DNA of 7,826 nt from Desulfobulbaceae bacterium (GCA_026990725.1 JALXCX010000088.1:1-7826); one strand, 5' to 3'; numbered from the stretch's first letter, positions 1-6,300 are shown. The notes: generated from the letters alone by a model not told the origin. Numbers and translations are program-made.

Positions 1-278
1 TGGAAACAGACAGTGCGCAGGAGCTTGTTGATATAGTTGGACCAATTTGTGAAACCGGGGATTTTTTGGCCCGGGACCGGATGATGCCGGCAGTTGCTCA
101 GGATGATTTACTGGCTGTCATGAGCTGTGGTGCCTATGGTTTTTCCATGTCGTCAAACTATAATTCGCGTCCCAGGATTCCTGAAGTGCTGGTCAAGGAC
201 GAGCGTTTTCAGGTTATTCGATATCGCGAAGAATATGAGGATTTGCTGAGAGGTGAGTCCCTCAGTGTTATGGAGTAA
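1..278 (+). CDS. lysA: Diaminopimelate decarboxylase, C-terminal part (5' end outside window)
   Basis: PLP-dependent enzyme that decarboxylates meso-2,6-diaminopimelate to L-lysine, the last step of lysine synthesis in the cytosol. The reading frame is open from base 3 to the TAA at 276-278, giving 91 visible residues, about the last fifth of a usual 415-residue LysA. The visible part has the GPICETGD motif (visible residues 13-20). Its Cys16-Glu17 pair belongs to the substrate-binding site that the partner subunit contributes in the family's dimers. It is followed by CGAYGFSMSSNYN (42-54), whose Tyr45 corresponds to the PLP/substrate-contacting tyrosine, and by the conserved NSRPRIPEVLV segment. 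The N-terminal PLP-lysine barrel lies upstream and cannot be seen. The stop is 44 bases before dapF, consistent with one operon. The motifs make the identity secure. Confidence 0.95.
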   Translation, partial: ETDSAQELVDIVGPICETGDFLARDRMMPAVAQDDLLAVMSCGAYGFSMSSNYNSRPRIPEVLVKDERFQVIRYREEYEDLLRGESLSVME

Positions 279-322
279 GTGGTTGTTTTTCTTCAGTCTT
301 GCGCAAGAAGAGTGGTAAATAT

Positions 323-1159
323 ATGCAGATAGCCCAGTTTCCGGTACCCTTTGTCAAAATGAGCGGTACCGGCAATGATTTTATCATAATTGATAACCGC
401 CAGGCGGTTATAGCCCGTGAGGCTCTGCCGGAGTTTGCCGCGAAAGTCTGTCGCAGAAAGTTTTCAGCCGGAGCTGACGGATTGATTCTGATCGAGAATT
501 CTGATCAGGCCGATTTTAAATGGCAGTTTTTTAATGCAGATGGCTCTGTGGCTGAAATGTGCGGCAATGGTGCCCGCTGTGCGGCACGGTTTGCCTATAT
601 GCATGGAATTGCTTCGGCCAGAATGCGTTTTGAGACACTGGCCGGTATTATTGAGGCCCAGGTTGCAGACACCCAGGTTTCCGTTAAAATGACCGACCCT
701 GTTGATGTGCAGATGCACAGGGAGATCATTGTTGACGATTCTCCGCTTCTTCTCCACAGCGTTGACACCGGGGTGCCACATGCTGTTGTGTTTGTCAATG
801 ATATTGACACCATGGATGTTTGCGCCCTGGGCAGTCAGCTTCGTCATCACGAGGCTTTTTTTCCGGCTGGAACAAATGTAAATTTTGTTCAGGAGCTGGA
901 TGGTGTTTTTAAGGTGCGGACATACGAACGCGGTGTTGAAGATGAAACCCTGGCTTGTGGCACCGGGGCAACGGCCAGTGCTCTTGTTGCGGCATTTCTT
1001 GGCCATACAACTTCACCGGTTGAGATAATCACTTCCGGTGGGGACCGGCTGGTTATAGTTTTTGAATTAAAAGATGGCGATTCTGCCGAGAATGTTTTTC
1101 TCAAGGGGCCGGCTTACGTTGTCTACAAGGGAGAGTTGAGCGCTGAGTCGCTGCTTTAA
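323..1159 (+). CDS. dapF: Diaminopimelate epimerase
   Basis: Cofactor-independent racemase-type enzyme that interconverts LL- and meso-diaminopimelate, supplying peptidoglycan and LysA. I place the start at the ATG at 323 (278 aa, the usual family length of about 275). A TTG at 299 in the same frame would add eight residues but has no ribosome binding site. The 323 start has a modest purine-rich AAGAAGAG at 305-312, somewhat far upstream. The N-terminal GTGNDFIIID (residues 15-24) is the family signature. The two catalytic cysteines are in MCGNGARC (Cys80) and ACGTGATAS (Cys212), with NADGSVAEMCGNG and TYERGVEDET also conserved. Both halves of the two-fold pseudosymmetric fold are complete. 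It sits between lysA and dapA in the same orientation; 111 bases separate it from the dapA start. The presence of an epimerase implies a succinylase/acetylase or LL-DAP aminotransferase route rather than direct meso-DAP dehydrogenase. Confidence 0.97.
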   Translation: MQIAQFPVPFVKMSGTGNDFIIIDNRQAVIAREALPEFAAKVCRRKFSAGADGLILIENSDQADFKWQFFNADGSVAEMCGNGARCAARFAYMHGIASARMRFETLAGIIEAQVADTQVSVKMTDPVDVQMHREIIVDDSPLLLHSVDTGVPHAVVFVNDIDTMDVCALGSQLRHHEAFFPAGTNVNFVQELDGVFKVRTYERGVEDETLACGTGATASALVAAFLGHTTSPVEIITSGGDRLVIVFELKDGDSAENVFLKGPAYVVYKGELSAESLL

Positions 1160-1169
1160 GCTGTATGGC

Positions 1170-1193
1170 CCCGGTCTGCGCAAACTGATCGGG
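1170..1193 (+). other. Hairpin in the dapF-dapA intergenic gap
   Basis: CCCGGTC (1170-1176) can pair with GATCGGG (1187-1193) to form a 7-bp stem with one G-T pair and a 10-base loop. It lies in the 111-base gap before dapA, the longest gap inside the dap cluster. No U-run follows, so it is not a normal intrinsic terminator. It could protect or process the mRNA, or be chance. No lysine riboswitch architecture fits into this gap. Confidence 0.3.
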
Positions 1194-1270
1194 ATTTGTC
1201 ACGAAAGCTGGTTGCTCTGATGGTGCTTCATCACGCACACCGGAGATTTTCATATAAAAAGGAGGATGTG

Positions 1271-2152
1271 ATGAAAAAAATTCAAGGTGCAATGACTGCA
1301 ATTGTGACGCCGATGCTTGACGGCAAAGTGGACGAGCAGGGGTTGACCGATTTAATCAATTTTCAGATCGATGGCGGTATTCATGGTCTGGTCCCGTGCG
1401 GAACCACGGGCGAGTCTGCAACGTTGAGTTTTTCTGAGCATAAACGGGTAATTGAAATGACTGTCGAGATAGTTGACGGTCGGGTTCCGGTTATTGCCGG
1501 AACCGGAGCCAATAACACCCTTGAGGCCATTGAGCTCACGGAATCCGCAAAGGAAAGTGGGGTCGATGCGGTACTCTCTGTTGTCCCGTATTATAACAAA
1601 CCGAGTCAGGAAGGGTTGTACCAGCATTTTAAAGCAATTCTTGATGCTGTTGATATTCCCATGGTGCTTTACAATGTTCCGGGCCGCACTGTAACCAATA
1701 TGCTGCCCGCAACGGTCGCAAGACTTGCCAAGTTGGAGAATGTTGTCGCTATTAAAGAGGCAAGCGGCAGCCTGAATCAGATTTCAGAAGTTATTCGTCT
1801 TTGCCCCGATGATTTTATTGTGCTTTCAGGTGATGACTTCACCTGTATGCCCACTGTTCTTGTTGGCGGGAAAGGGGTGATTTCGGTAACATCCAATATC
1901 AAACCACGGGCAATGGCTGATATGATGGAGGCTGCCCTTGCCGGTGATCTTACCCGGGCAAACCAGATTCATTATGAATTATTCGGGTTGATGGGAACTA
2001 TGTTTTGCTATCCCAGTCCAGCGCCCGCTAAAAAGGCGTTGCAGCTCATGGGAATAATTTCATCAGCTGAGGTACGTTTACCCATGACCGAGATGGATGA
2101 CGCATCCATGGATAAACTGAGCGCTGAAATGAAAACTGTAGGCTTGATGTAA
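1271..2152 (+). CDS. dapA: 4-hydroxy-tetrahydrodipicolinate synthase
   Basis: Class I aldolase of the DHDPS family that condenses pyruvate with aspartate semialdehyde, the committed step to DAP and lysine. The ATG at 1271 is preceded by AAAAAGGAGG (SD core 1261-1265, 5-base spacer), so the longer frame from TTG 1196 is not used. The product is 293 aa, matching E. coli DapA (292). Schiff-base Lys162 lies in AIKEASG; the proton-relay residues Thr45/Thr46 (GTTGES), Tyr108 (PYYNKPSQEGLY) and Tyr134 (YNVPGRT), and the substrate-binding Arg139, are all present. At the allosteric lysine site, equivalents of E. coli Ala49, His56, Asn80, Glu84 and Tyr106 are kept (Ala50, His57, Asn81, Glu85, Tyr107), but His53 is replaced by Phe54. 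Feedback inhibition by lysine is therefore possible but may be altered. The E. coli numbering is from memory of the family. Confidence 0.97.
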   Translation: MKKIQGAMTAIVTPMLDGKVDEQGLTDLINFQIDGGIHGLVPCGTTGESATLSFSEHKRVIEMTVEIVDGRVPVIAGTGANNTLEAIELTESAKESGVDAVLSVVPYYNKPSQEGLYQHFKAILDAVDIPMVLYNVPGRTVTNMLPATVARLAKLENVVAIKEASGSLNQISEVIRLCPDDFIVLSGDDFTCMPTVLVGGKGVISVTSNIKPRAMADMMEAALAGDLTRANQIHYELFGLMGTMFCYPSPAPAKKALQLMGIISSAEVRLPMTEMDDASMDKLSAEMKTVGLM

Positions 2153-2197
2153 AAAACAGTAAATTTTCAGATGTAAACTACTCAAGAGCAGGGAATT

Positions 2198-3010
2198 ATG
2201 ACAAAAGTAATTGTTGCCGGTGCAGCCGGTAGAATGGGTCAGCGAATCAGCTATATGGTTCAGCAGAATCCGGACCTCACTCTGGCTGCTGCCTTTGAAC
2301 ATCCGGACAGCCCGGCAATTGGTAAAGATGTGGGAGAAAACGGCGGATTCGGCACCACTGGTGTTGCCATTTCAGCGGGTATTGAGTCGGTAATCGATCA
2401 GGGGGACGTGGTTATTGATTTTACCTTCCACAAAGCCACCATGGAATTTGTGAAAGTTGCGGCTGCCCACGGACGGGCCATGGTTATCGGAACGACTGGT
2501 CTGAGTGCTGATAATCTGGCCACGCTTAAAACAGCGGCCGAAGAAAGCTTTCCCTGTGTGCAGGCACCCAATATGGCTGTTGGCGTGAACGTACTGTTTA
2601 AGCTGATAGAAAAAACAGCCTCGGTGCTGGGTGATGCCTATGATGTTGAAATCGTAGAGGCTCACCATCGCATGAAAAAGGATGCGCCCTCGGGAACGGC
2701 CCTGAAACTTGGTGAAATGGCAGCCCTCGGCCTTGGCCGCGATCTTGCCAAGGTCGGCGTTTTTGAGCGCAACGGTATGATTGGTGAGCGTACTGATGAA
2801 GAAATCGGCATTCAAACGATCCGGGCCGGTGATATTGTGGGCGAACACACTGTCTATTTTGCCGGAGCAGGGGAGCGGATAGAGATTACCCACCGGGCGC
2901 ACAGCCGTGATAACTTTGCACGGGGTGCAGCTCTTGCAGCTGCCTGGGTGGCCGGACGCGATAATGGCCTGTACACAATGTTTGATGTTCTGGATCTCGC
3001 AGGTTTCTAA
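2198..3010 (+). CDS. dapB: 4-hydroxy-tetrahydrodipicolinate reductase
   Basis: NAD(P)H-dependent reductase acting on the DapA product to give tetrahydrodipicolinate. The 270-aa length is normal. The N-terminal Rossmann motif is VAGAAGRMG (residues 6-14). Glu34-His35 follow the second strand, where E. coli has Glu-Arg; lack of the Arg that contacts the NADPH phosphate hints at NADH preference (inference). GTTG is at 98-101. The catalytic segment EAHHRMKKDAPSGTA (154-168) contains the general-acid His156 and substrate Lys160. The start ATG at 2198 lies 45 bases after the dapA stop; the ribosome binding site is only moderate (AAGAG at 2184-2188, plus AGGGA very close to the ATG), and no upstream in-frame alternative is better. 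It is the last gene of the dap cluster, ending 13 bases before an intrinsic terminator. Confidence 0.97.
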   Translation: MTKVIVAGAAGRMGQRISYMVQQNPDLTLAAAFEHPDSPAIGKDVGENGGFGTTGVAISAGIESVIDQGDVVIDFTFHKATMEFVKVAAAHGRAMVIGTTGLSADNLATLKTAAEESFPCVQAPNMAVGVNVLFKLIEKTASVLGDAYDVEIVEAHHRMKKDAPSGTALKLGEMAALGLGRDLAKVGVFERNGMIGERTDEEIGIQTIRAGDIVGEHTVYFAGAGERIEITHRAHSRDNFARGAALAAAWVAGRDNGLYTMFDVLDLAGF

Positions 3011-3023
3011 AAATTTACCTCTT

Positions 3024-3063
3024 ACACTCCGCTGTCATGCCTTGCCGGCGGGGTGTTTTTTTT
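3024..3063 (+). terminator. Intrinsic terminator of the dap operon
   Basis: ACACTCCGC (3024-3032) pairs with GCGGGGTGT (3048-3056) to give a 9-bp stem with one T-G pair. The stem can be extended inward by T3033-G3047 and G3034-C3046. An unbroken run of eight T at 3056-3063 follows. This is a textbook Rho-independent terminator 13 bases after dapB. It overlaps the earliest in-frame start of the next gene, folK. Confidence 0.88.
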
Positions 3064-3076
3064 CACTGGCTCAACA

Positions 3077-3613
3077 GTGAGTTCTGAAAAATTAATTCAT
3101 ACCGCCTTTGTCGGACTTGGTTCCAACCTGGGAGAATCAAAGGAACTACTTGCCCGTGCCTGGAATACCCTGGCAGAATTTCCGGAAATAACGATTGTGC
3201 GGTTGTCATCTCCGTACATGACAAACCCCTTTGACATGGAGAGTCCGCACTGGTTTGTCAACGCGGCAGGCGAGCTGCGGACCAGCCTGGTTCAAGAAGA
3301 GTTGCTTACGCTTCTTCTCCACGTCGAAAAACAGTTTGGCCGAACTCGGGACCAACATATTTTTACCCATCAGGACCGTACTCTGGACCTTGATCTGCTC
3401 CTTTATGATACGCTTATTATGTCAACAGACGAGCTGACTTTGCCTCATCCTGAAATGCATAAACGGCTTTTTGTCCTGGTTCCCATGGCCGAGATTTCCC
3501 CAAACCTGCTCCACCCTGTTTACCGGAAAACCATTGCAGCGCTACGTGATGAACTGATTGCCGGTACAAAAAACAATGAGGTGCAGCGCCTGCGGTGGAC
3601 AGACAGGGGTTGA
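3077..3613 (+). CDS. folK: 6-hydroxymethyl-7,8-dihydropterin pyrophosphokinase
   Basis: HPPK transfers pyrophosphate from ATP to 6-hydroxymethyl-dihydropterin in folate synthesis (cytosolic). From GTG 3077 it is 178 aa, slightly longer than the usual ~160. Motifs in order: FVGLGSNLGE (11-20), SSPYMTNPF (44-52), FVNAAGEL (60-67), EKQFGRTR (84-91), the Mg2+-binding DRTLDLDLLLYD (100-111, Asp104 and Asp106), and LPHPEMHKRLFVLVPMAEI (122-140). The frame is open back to a GTG at 3053, but that codon lies in the terminator stem; GTG 3077 gives a more normal N-terminus, although neither has a clear Shine-Dalgarno. No promoter fits between terminator and gene, so expression probably depends on read-through from dapB or a promoter inside dapB. 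The family assignment is certain; the start is not. Confidence 0.93.
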   Translation: MSSEKLIHTAFVGLGSNLGESKELLARAWNTLAEFPEITIVRLSSPYMTNPFDMESPHWFVNAAGELRTSLVQEELLTLLLHVEKQFGRTRDQHIFTHQDRTLDLDLLLYDTLIMSTDELTLPHPEMHKRLFVLVPMAEISPNLLHPVYRKTIAALRDELIAGTKNNEVQRLRWTDRG

Positions 3614-3667
3614 GGTGTGGAAAGAGTCCGGAATAGGTCAGATTCATTGATATTTTTAAAAATAGGT

Positions 3668-3695
3668 TAGACTTTTGTGTTTGCCCGACTATAAT
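3668..3695 (+). promoter_or_regulatory. Probable sigma70-type promoter for the YHS/transaldolase/transglycosylase operon
   Basis: A perfect TATAAT lies at 3690-3695, preceded at 16 bases by TAGACT (3668-3673, 4 of 6 matches to TTGACA). Transcription would start near 3702, about 50 bases before the YHS gene. It lies in the 138-base gap after folK and faces the following three genes. Confidence 0.65.
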
Positions 3696-3751
3696 AGAGC
3701 TATGAATGTGCTCAGGAATGGAAGAGTGTATCAGCTGGCAGGGGGCGTATT

Positions 3752-4033
3752 ATGAGTCCTCAGCGGCTTCTTATTCTTGCTCTACTTTTATACATTGCCT
3801 GGCGGCTTATCCGGAGTCTTATCCGCGAGAAAATTGCGGATGAAGCGGAAAAGAAGCAAAAGAAAGAGGCAAAGGGATCGCCAGTTGAAGACGTGCTGGT
3901 AGAAGATCCGGTCTGTCACACCCTGGTCCCAAAACATCAGGCTCTGCGACTGCGCCAGGACGGAAAAACCTATTATTTCTGCAGCGATGAGTGCTGCGAT
4001 AAGTTCACCGATAATTCGGGAGGAAATAGATGA
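3752..4033 (+). CDS. Small membrane-anchored YHS/TRASH metal-binding domain protein
   Basis: A 93-residue protein of unknown physiological role. Residues 5-23 are strongly hydrophobic (LLILALLLYIAWRLI core) and form one N-terminal membrane anchor. Residues 24-43 are a charged Lys/Glu linker, and residues 50-85 are a YHS/TRASH-type domain. The domain has DPVCHTLVP (52-60), a following Ala, then GKTYYFCSDECCDKF (71-85). Cys55, Cys77 and Cys81 give the C-x21-C-x3-C pattern expected to bind a soft metal such as Cu or Zn (family knowledge); Cys82 is extra. The ATG at 3752 has AGGGGG at 3740-3745 with a 6-base spacer. The positive residues after the segment suggest that the domain lies in the cytoplasm. 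Its stop overlaps the transaldolase start (ATGA, 4030-4033), implying coupled translation. It could be a metal sensor or chaperone subunit; nothing here settles that. Confidence 0.85.
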   Translation: MSPQRLLILALLLYIAWRLIRSLIREKIADEAEKKQKKEAKGSPVEDVLVEDPVCHTLVPKHQALRLRQDGKTYYFCSDECCDKFTDNSGGNR

Positions 4034-4674
4034 AATTTTTTATCGATACCGCCAATATAGATGAGATTAAAAAAGGGCTTGCACTCGGTATGGTTGACGG
4101 GGTGACTACAAATCCTTCCCTTGTTTCAAAAGAGCAGCGTCCTTTTACTGATATTTTAGCAGATATCTGCGATCTTGTTGACGGTCCGATCAGTGCTGAG
4201 GTCATCAGCCTGGACGCAGACGGCATGGTTGCCGAGGCCAGGGAACTGGCAAAAATCAATGAGAACATTGTGATTAAGATTCCCATGATTGAAGAAGGAC
4301 TGAAAGCGGTGAAACGGCTCACTGATGAAAAAATAAAAACCAATGTGACCCTGGTTTTTTCCTCCATGCAGGCTCTGCTGGCCGCCAAGGCCGGAGCCAC
4401 TTATGTCAGCCCTTTTGTCGGCCGTCTGGACGATATTGCCCATGACGGTATGGAGCTTATCGGCGACATCATGACCATTTTGAGAAACTATGGGTACAGT
4501 ACCGAGGTCATTGTTGCCTCTGTCCGCAGCCCCATGCATGTTGCCCAGTCCGCTCTGATTGGCGCTGATATTGCCACGATCCCCTACAAAGTCATTTCCC
4601 AGATGGCCAAGCATCCCCTGACCGATATCGGCATGGAAAAATTCCTTGCGGATTGGGAAAAAAGGCAGAAGTAA
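4030..4674 (+). CDS. tal: Transaldolase of the short TalC/FSA family
   Basis: Class I aldolase of the small (about 215 aa) decameric transaldolase/fructose-6-phosphate aldolase family; 214 aa, complete. It would move a dihydroxyacetone unit between sedoheptulose-7-phosphate and glyceraldehyde-3-phosphate in the non-oxidative pentose phosphate pathway. Asp6 (FIDTAN), the GVTTNPSL segment (24-31), Schiff-base Lys83 in IKIP, Asn105/Thr107 (TNVTLVF) and Arg132 are all present. Two positions separate true transaldolases from FSA: Glu57 (FSA has Gln59) and Phe129 in SPFVGR (FSA has Tyr131). Both are of transaldolase type here, so I favour EC 2.2.1.2 over FSA. Its ATG overlaps the stop of the YHS gene and its stop overlaps the Shine-Dalgarno of the transglycosylase gene, so all three are likely co-translated. 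Confidence 0.92.
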   Translation: MKFFIDTANIDEIKKGLALGMVDGVTTNPSLVSKEQRPFTDILADICDLVDGPISAEVISLDADGMVAEARELAKINENIVIKIPMIEEGLKAVKRLTDEKIKTNVTLVFSSMQALLAAKAGATYVSPFVGRLDDIAHDGMELIGDIMTILRNYGYSTEVIVASVRSPMHVAQSALIGADIATIPYKVISQMAKHPLTDIGMEKFLADWEKRQK

Positions 4675-4687
4675 GGAGCGTTATTTG
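4673..4687 (+). promoter_or_regulatory. Ribosome binding site and TTG start of the transglycosylase
   Basis: AAGGAG (4673-4678) is followed after 6 bases by TTG (4685-4687). The Shine-Dalgarno begins within the TAA stop of the transaldolase gene. No ATG or GTG near here gives a signal-peptide start in this frame, so TTG is the likely initiator. Confidence 0.75.
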
Positions 4688-5401
4688 CGATTTTCTTTTT
4701 TCATCATACTGTCTGTTTTTGTTGCGGCGGCCTGTGCATCGCCTGTTAAGGCTGATCTCTATAAGTACGTGGATGCCCGCGGGGTTTGCCATTATTCAAA
4801 CGTCCCCGGAGACAACCGATACAAGGCTGTGACCCTGCGTTCTCTGCCGAAAAAAAGGCATAAAAGACTGGTCAGGACAGCTCGCAGGCCCAGGGTGCGT
4901 ACTTATCGCCGTAACTCCTGGCCTTTTGACTCTAACAGCAGTTATTCCGTTAGTTATAAGACCAGGCGTGACCCGCTGGCCTTTGATAAACATATTCAGC
5001 GGGCTGCTAGAGTTCACGGTATAGATCCTCTGCTGATTAAAGCCATTATTAAAACAGAGTCGAATTTCAACCCCCGTGCGGTTTCTTCCCAGGGAGCGGT
5101 TGGCTTAATGCAGCTGATGCCCGGGACTGCCAAGGACATGAAGGTTCGCAACAGTTATGATGCCCGCCAGAATATTCTTGGGGGAACGCGTTATTTAAAA
5201 GAGCTGCTCAAAAGCTACAAGGGAAATCTTCAACTGAGCCTGGCTGCCTATAATGCCGGTCCCGGACGTGTAAAAAATTCTATTCCCCGTATTCCTGAAA
5301 CAGTGAACTATGTAAGCAAGGTACTTCGTTTTTACCGGGCCTACCGCAAGAGTAAGAGGGCTGAAAGGTCCAGCTCCGGACGAATGGTGTCTGTCAATTA
5401 A
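4685..5401 (+). CDS. Exported lytic transglycosylase with N-terminal DUF4124 and SLT domain
   Basis: A peptidoglycan lytic transglycosylase that cleaves MurNAc-GlcNAc bonds to form 1,6-anhydromuropeptides outside the inner membrane. From TTG 4685 it is 238 aa. Residues 1-23 form a signal sequence, with hydrophobic core 3-16 and probable cleavage after VKA23. Cys17 after VAAA might instead be a weak lipobox. Residues 24-50 (DLYKYVDARGVCHYSN and onward) match DUF4124. Residues 51-99 are a basic, Arg/Lys-rich linker that may bind the wall. Residues 104-217 are the SLT fold: catalytic Glu125 in KTESNFNP, then SSQGAVGLMQLMPGTA (134-149), and AAYNAGPGRV (187-196). These are the expected family-1 motifs. 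The last gene of its operon, it is convergent with the TauE-like gene. The substrate class is secure; its role in the cell is not. Confidence 0.92.
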   Translation: MRFSFFIILSVFVAAACASPVKADLYKYVDARGVCHYSNVPGDNRYKAVTLRSLPKKRHKRLVRTARRPRVRTYRRNSWPFDSNSSYSVSYKTRRDPLAFDKHIQRAARVHGIDPLLIKAIIKTESNFNPRAVSSQGAVGLMQLMPGTAKDMKVRNSYDARQNILGGTRYLKELLKSYKGNLQLSLAAYNAGPGRVKNSIPRIPETVNYVSKVLRFYRAYRKSKRAERSSSGRMVSVN

Positions 5402-5410
5402 ATGAAAAGG

Positions 5411-5451
5411 GCGGGACATCTCCCGCTAACCCCTGGCGGTTTCTTTTTTTT
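5411..5451 (+). terminator. Bidirectional terminator region between convergent genes
   Basis: GCGGGA (5411-5416), a CATC loop and TCCCGC (5421-5426) form a perfect 6-bp hairpin. On the - strand this hairpin is followed by CCTTTTCATTT, so it suits the TauE-like gene that ends at 5456. On the + strand CCGC (5423-5426) can instead pair with GCGG (5436-5439), directly followed by TTTCTTTTTTTT (5440-5451), suiting the transglycosylase. The two hairpins share the 5423-5426 arm and exclude each other. Confidence 0.65.
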
Positions 5452-5455
5452 GTCT

Positions 5456-6172
5456 TCAAGTGAGTATTATCAACACCCCCATTCCAGCCAGAAACAGGTA
5501 GATTATTTTCAGATAGGTTGATCGGTTGATCCTTCCGGAAACTTTTGAGCCTATGATCGTTCCTGCCAGGACAAAGACCATGGTCACGGCAAAGATTTTC
5601 ACCGTGGCCAGCGAGGTCATGCCGGTTATTGCGTGCATACTGGCTGTGATGTATCCGTTCACCAGAAAAAACCCGGTGAGCGTGGCCTTCATTTCATCCT
5701 TTGTCCATGTTGTCAGCGTACTGTAGATAATTGCCGGGGGCCCGCCAGCACTTATTGCCGCGCCAATGGCACCGGTGAGAAATCCCGCAACATATCCCCA
5801 GGATCTGCCCGGATGAAAAGAAACGGGGCGGGCGATCAGGTTGTAGAGACTATATCCTGTCAGCAATACGCCAATCCCATGCCTCAATAATGATTCGTCA
5901 CTATTTTTGAGCAGATAAATCCCCACCAAAATGCCTGGTAAAGATCCTATGAGCAGCGGTAATATCTTTGTTGGGTCCAGGTGACGGCGGAGTGTAAGCG
6001 CCATGTACGTAGTGATGACCACGCCATTGAGCATGCACAGAGGAACAGCAGTCTTGATATCAAGGATAAAGCTGAGAAGAGGAATGGCGACAAGCGCAGA
6101 CCCGAATCCGGTTAACCCCTGGATAAATCCGGCCAGTAAAAAAATACAACAGGCAGAGAGCATTGTTACCAT
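5456..6172 (-). CDS. TauE/SafE-family membrane permease
   Basis: A 238-aa integral inner-membrane protein, mostly hydrophobic, with about seven to eight predicted membrane spans (roughly residues 4-36, 41-60, 70-88, 94-113, 124-150, 162-184, 190-208 and 218-237). Two Gly/Pro-rich family motifs appear in equivalent places of the two halves: GLTGFGSALVAIPLLSF (19-35) and GAIGAAISAGGPPAIIY (134-150). Family members export or import small anions such as sulfite, sulfoacetate or other organosulfur compounds; the substrate here cannot be read from sequence. The ATG at 6172 has no clear Shine-Dalgarno; an internal ATG three codons later is an alternative. It is a single-gene unit, convergent with the transglycosylase and divergent from the tRNA gene. 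In a sulfur-metabolising bacterium a sulfur-anion role is plausible, but that is inference. Confidence 0.88.
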   Translation of the reverse strand: MVTMLSACCIFLLAGFIQGLTGFGSALVAIPLLSFILDIKTAVPLCMLNGVVITTYMALTLRRHLDPTKILPLLIGSLPGILVGIYLLKNSDESLLRHGIGVLLTGYSLYNLIARPVSFHPGRSWGYVAGFLTGAIGAAISAGGPPAIIYSTLTTWTKDEMKATLTGFFLVNGYITASMHAITGMTSLATVKIFAVTMVFVLAGTIIGSKVSGRINRSTYLKIIYLFLAGMGVLIILT

Positions 6173-6219
6173 ATGGAGTAGGGGATAGAATTGACAAGCG
6201 AAAGCGGTGAGCAGGGAAC

Positions 6220-6248
6220 AAACTACCGGTTGCCGTTGTCGCTGTCAA
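6220..6248 (-). promoter_or_regulatory. Possible promoter of the TauE/SafE-like gene
   Basis: On the - strand a perfect TTGACA (6248-6243) is followed after 17 bases by TAGTTT (6225-6220), which matches TATAAT at only three positions. Transcription would start about 40 bases before the ATG. The -35 box is good and the -10 box is weak. Confidence 0.4.
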
Positions 6249-6300
6249 ACACTTTGCCTGAAGAAGGCTGGCGGCTACCCGATACGAGGGTGCTTTATCC

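Noticed and set aside
464..1006. 180-codon open frame on the - strand opposite dapF
   Set aside because: Antisense shadow of a gene with clear family motifs; no ribosome binding site and no protein-family pattern.
1196..1270. Longer dapA reading from TTG 1196
   Set aside because: The ATG at 1271 has a near-perfect Shine-Dalgarno and gives the normal family length; the extension has no family similarity.
1160..1270. Lysine riboswitch before dapA
   Set aside because: The gap is too short for the L-box and its conserved junction is not seen.
2372..2902. 176-codon open frame on the - strand opposite dapB
   Set aside because: Antisense shadow of dapB, of random-looking composition rich in Cys, His and Phe.
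3053..3076. Longer folK reading from GTG 3053
   Set aside because: That codon lies inside the terminator stem and the added residues are encoded by the T-run.
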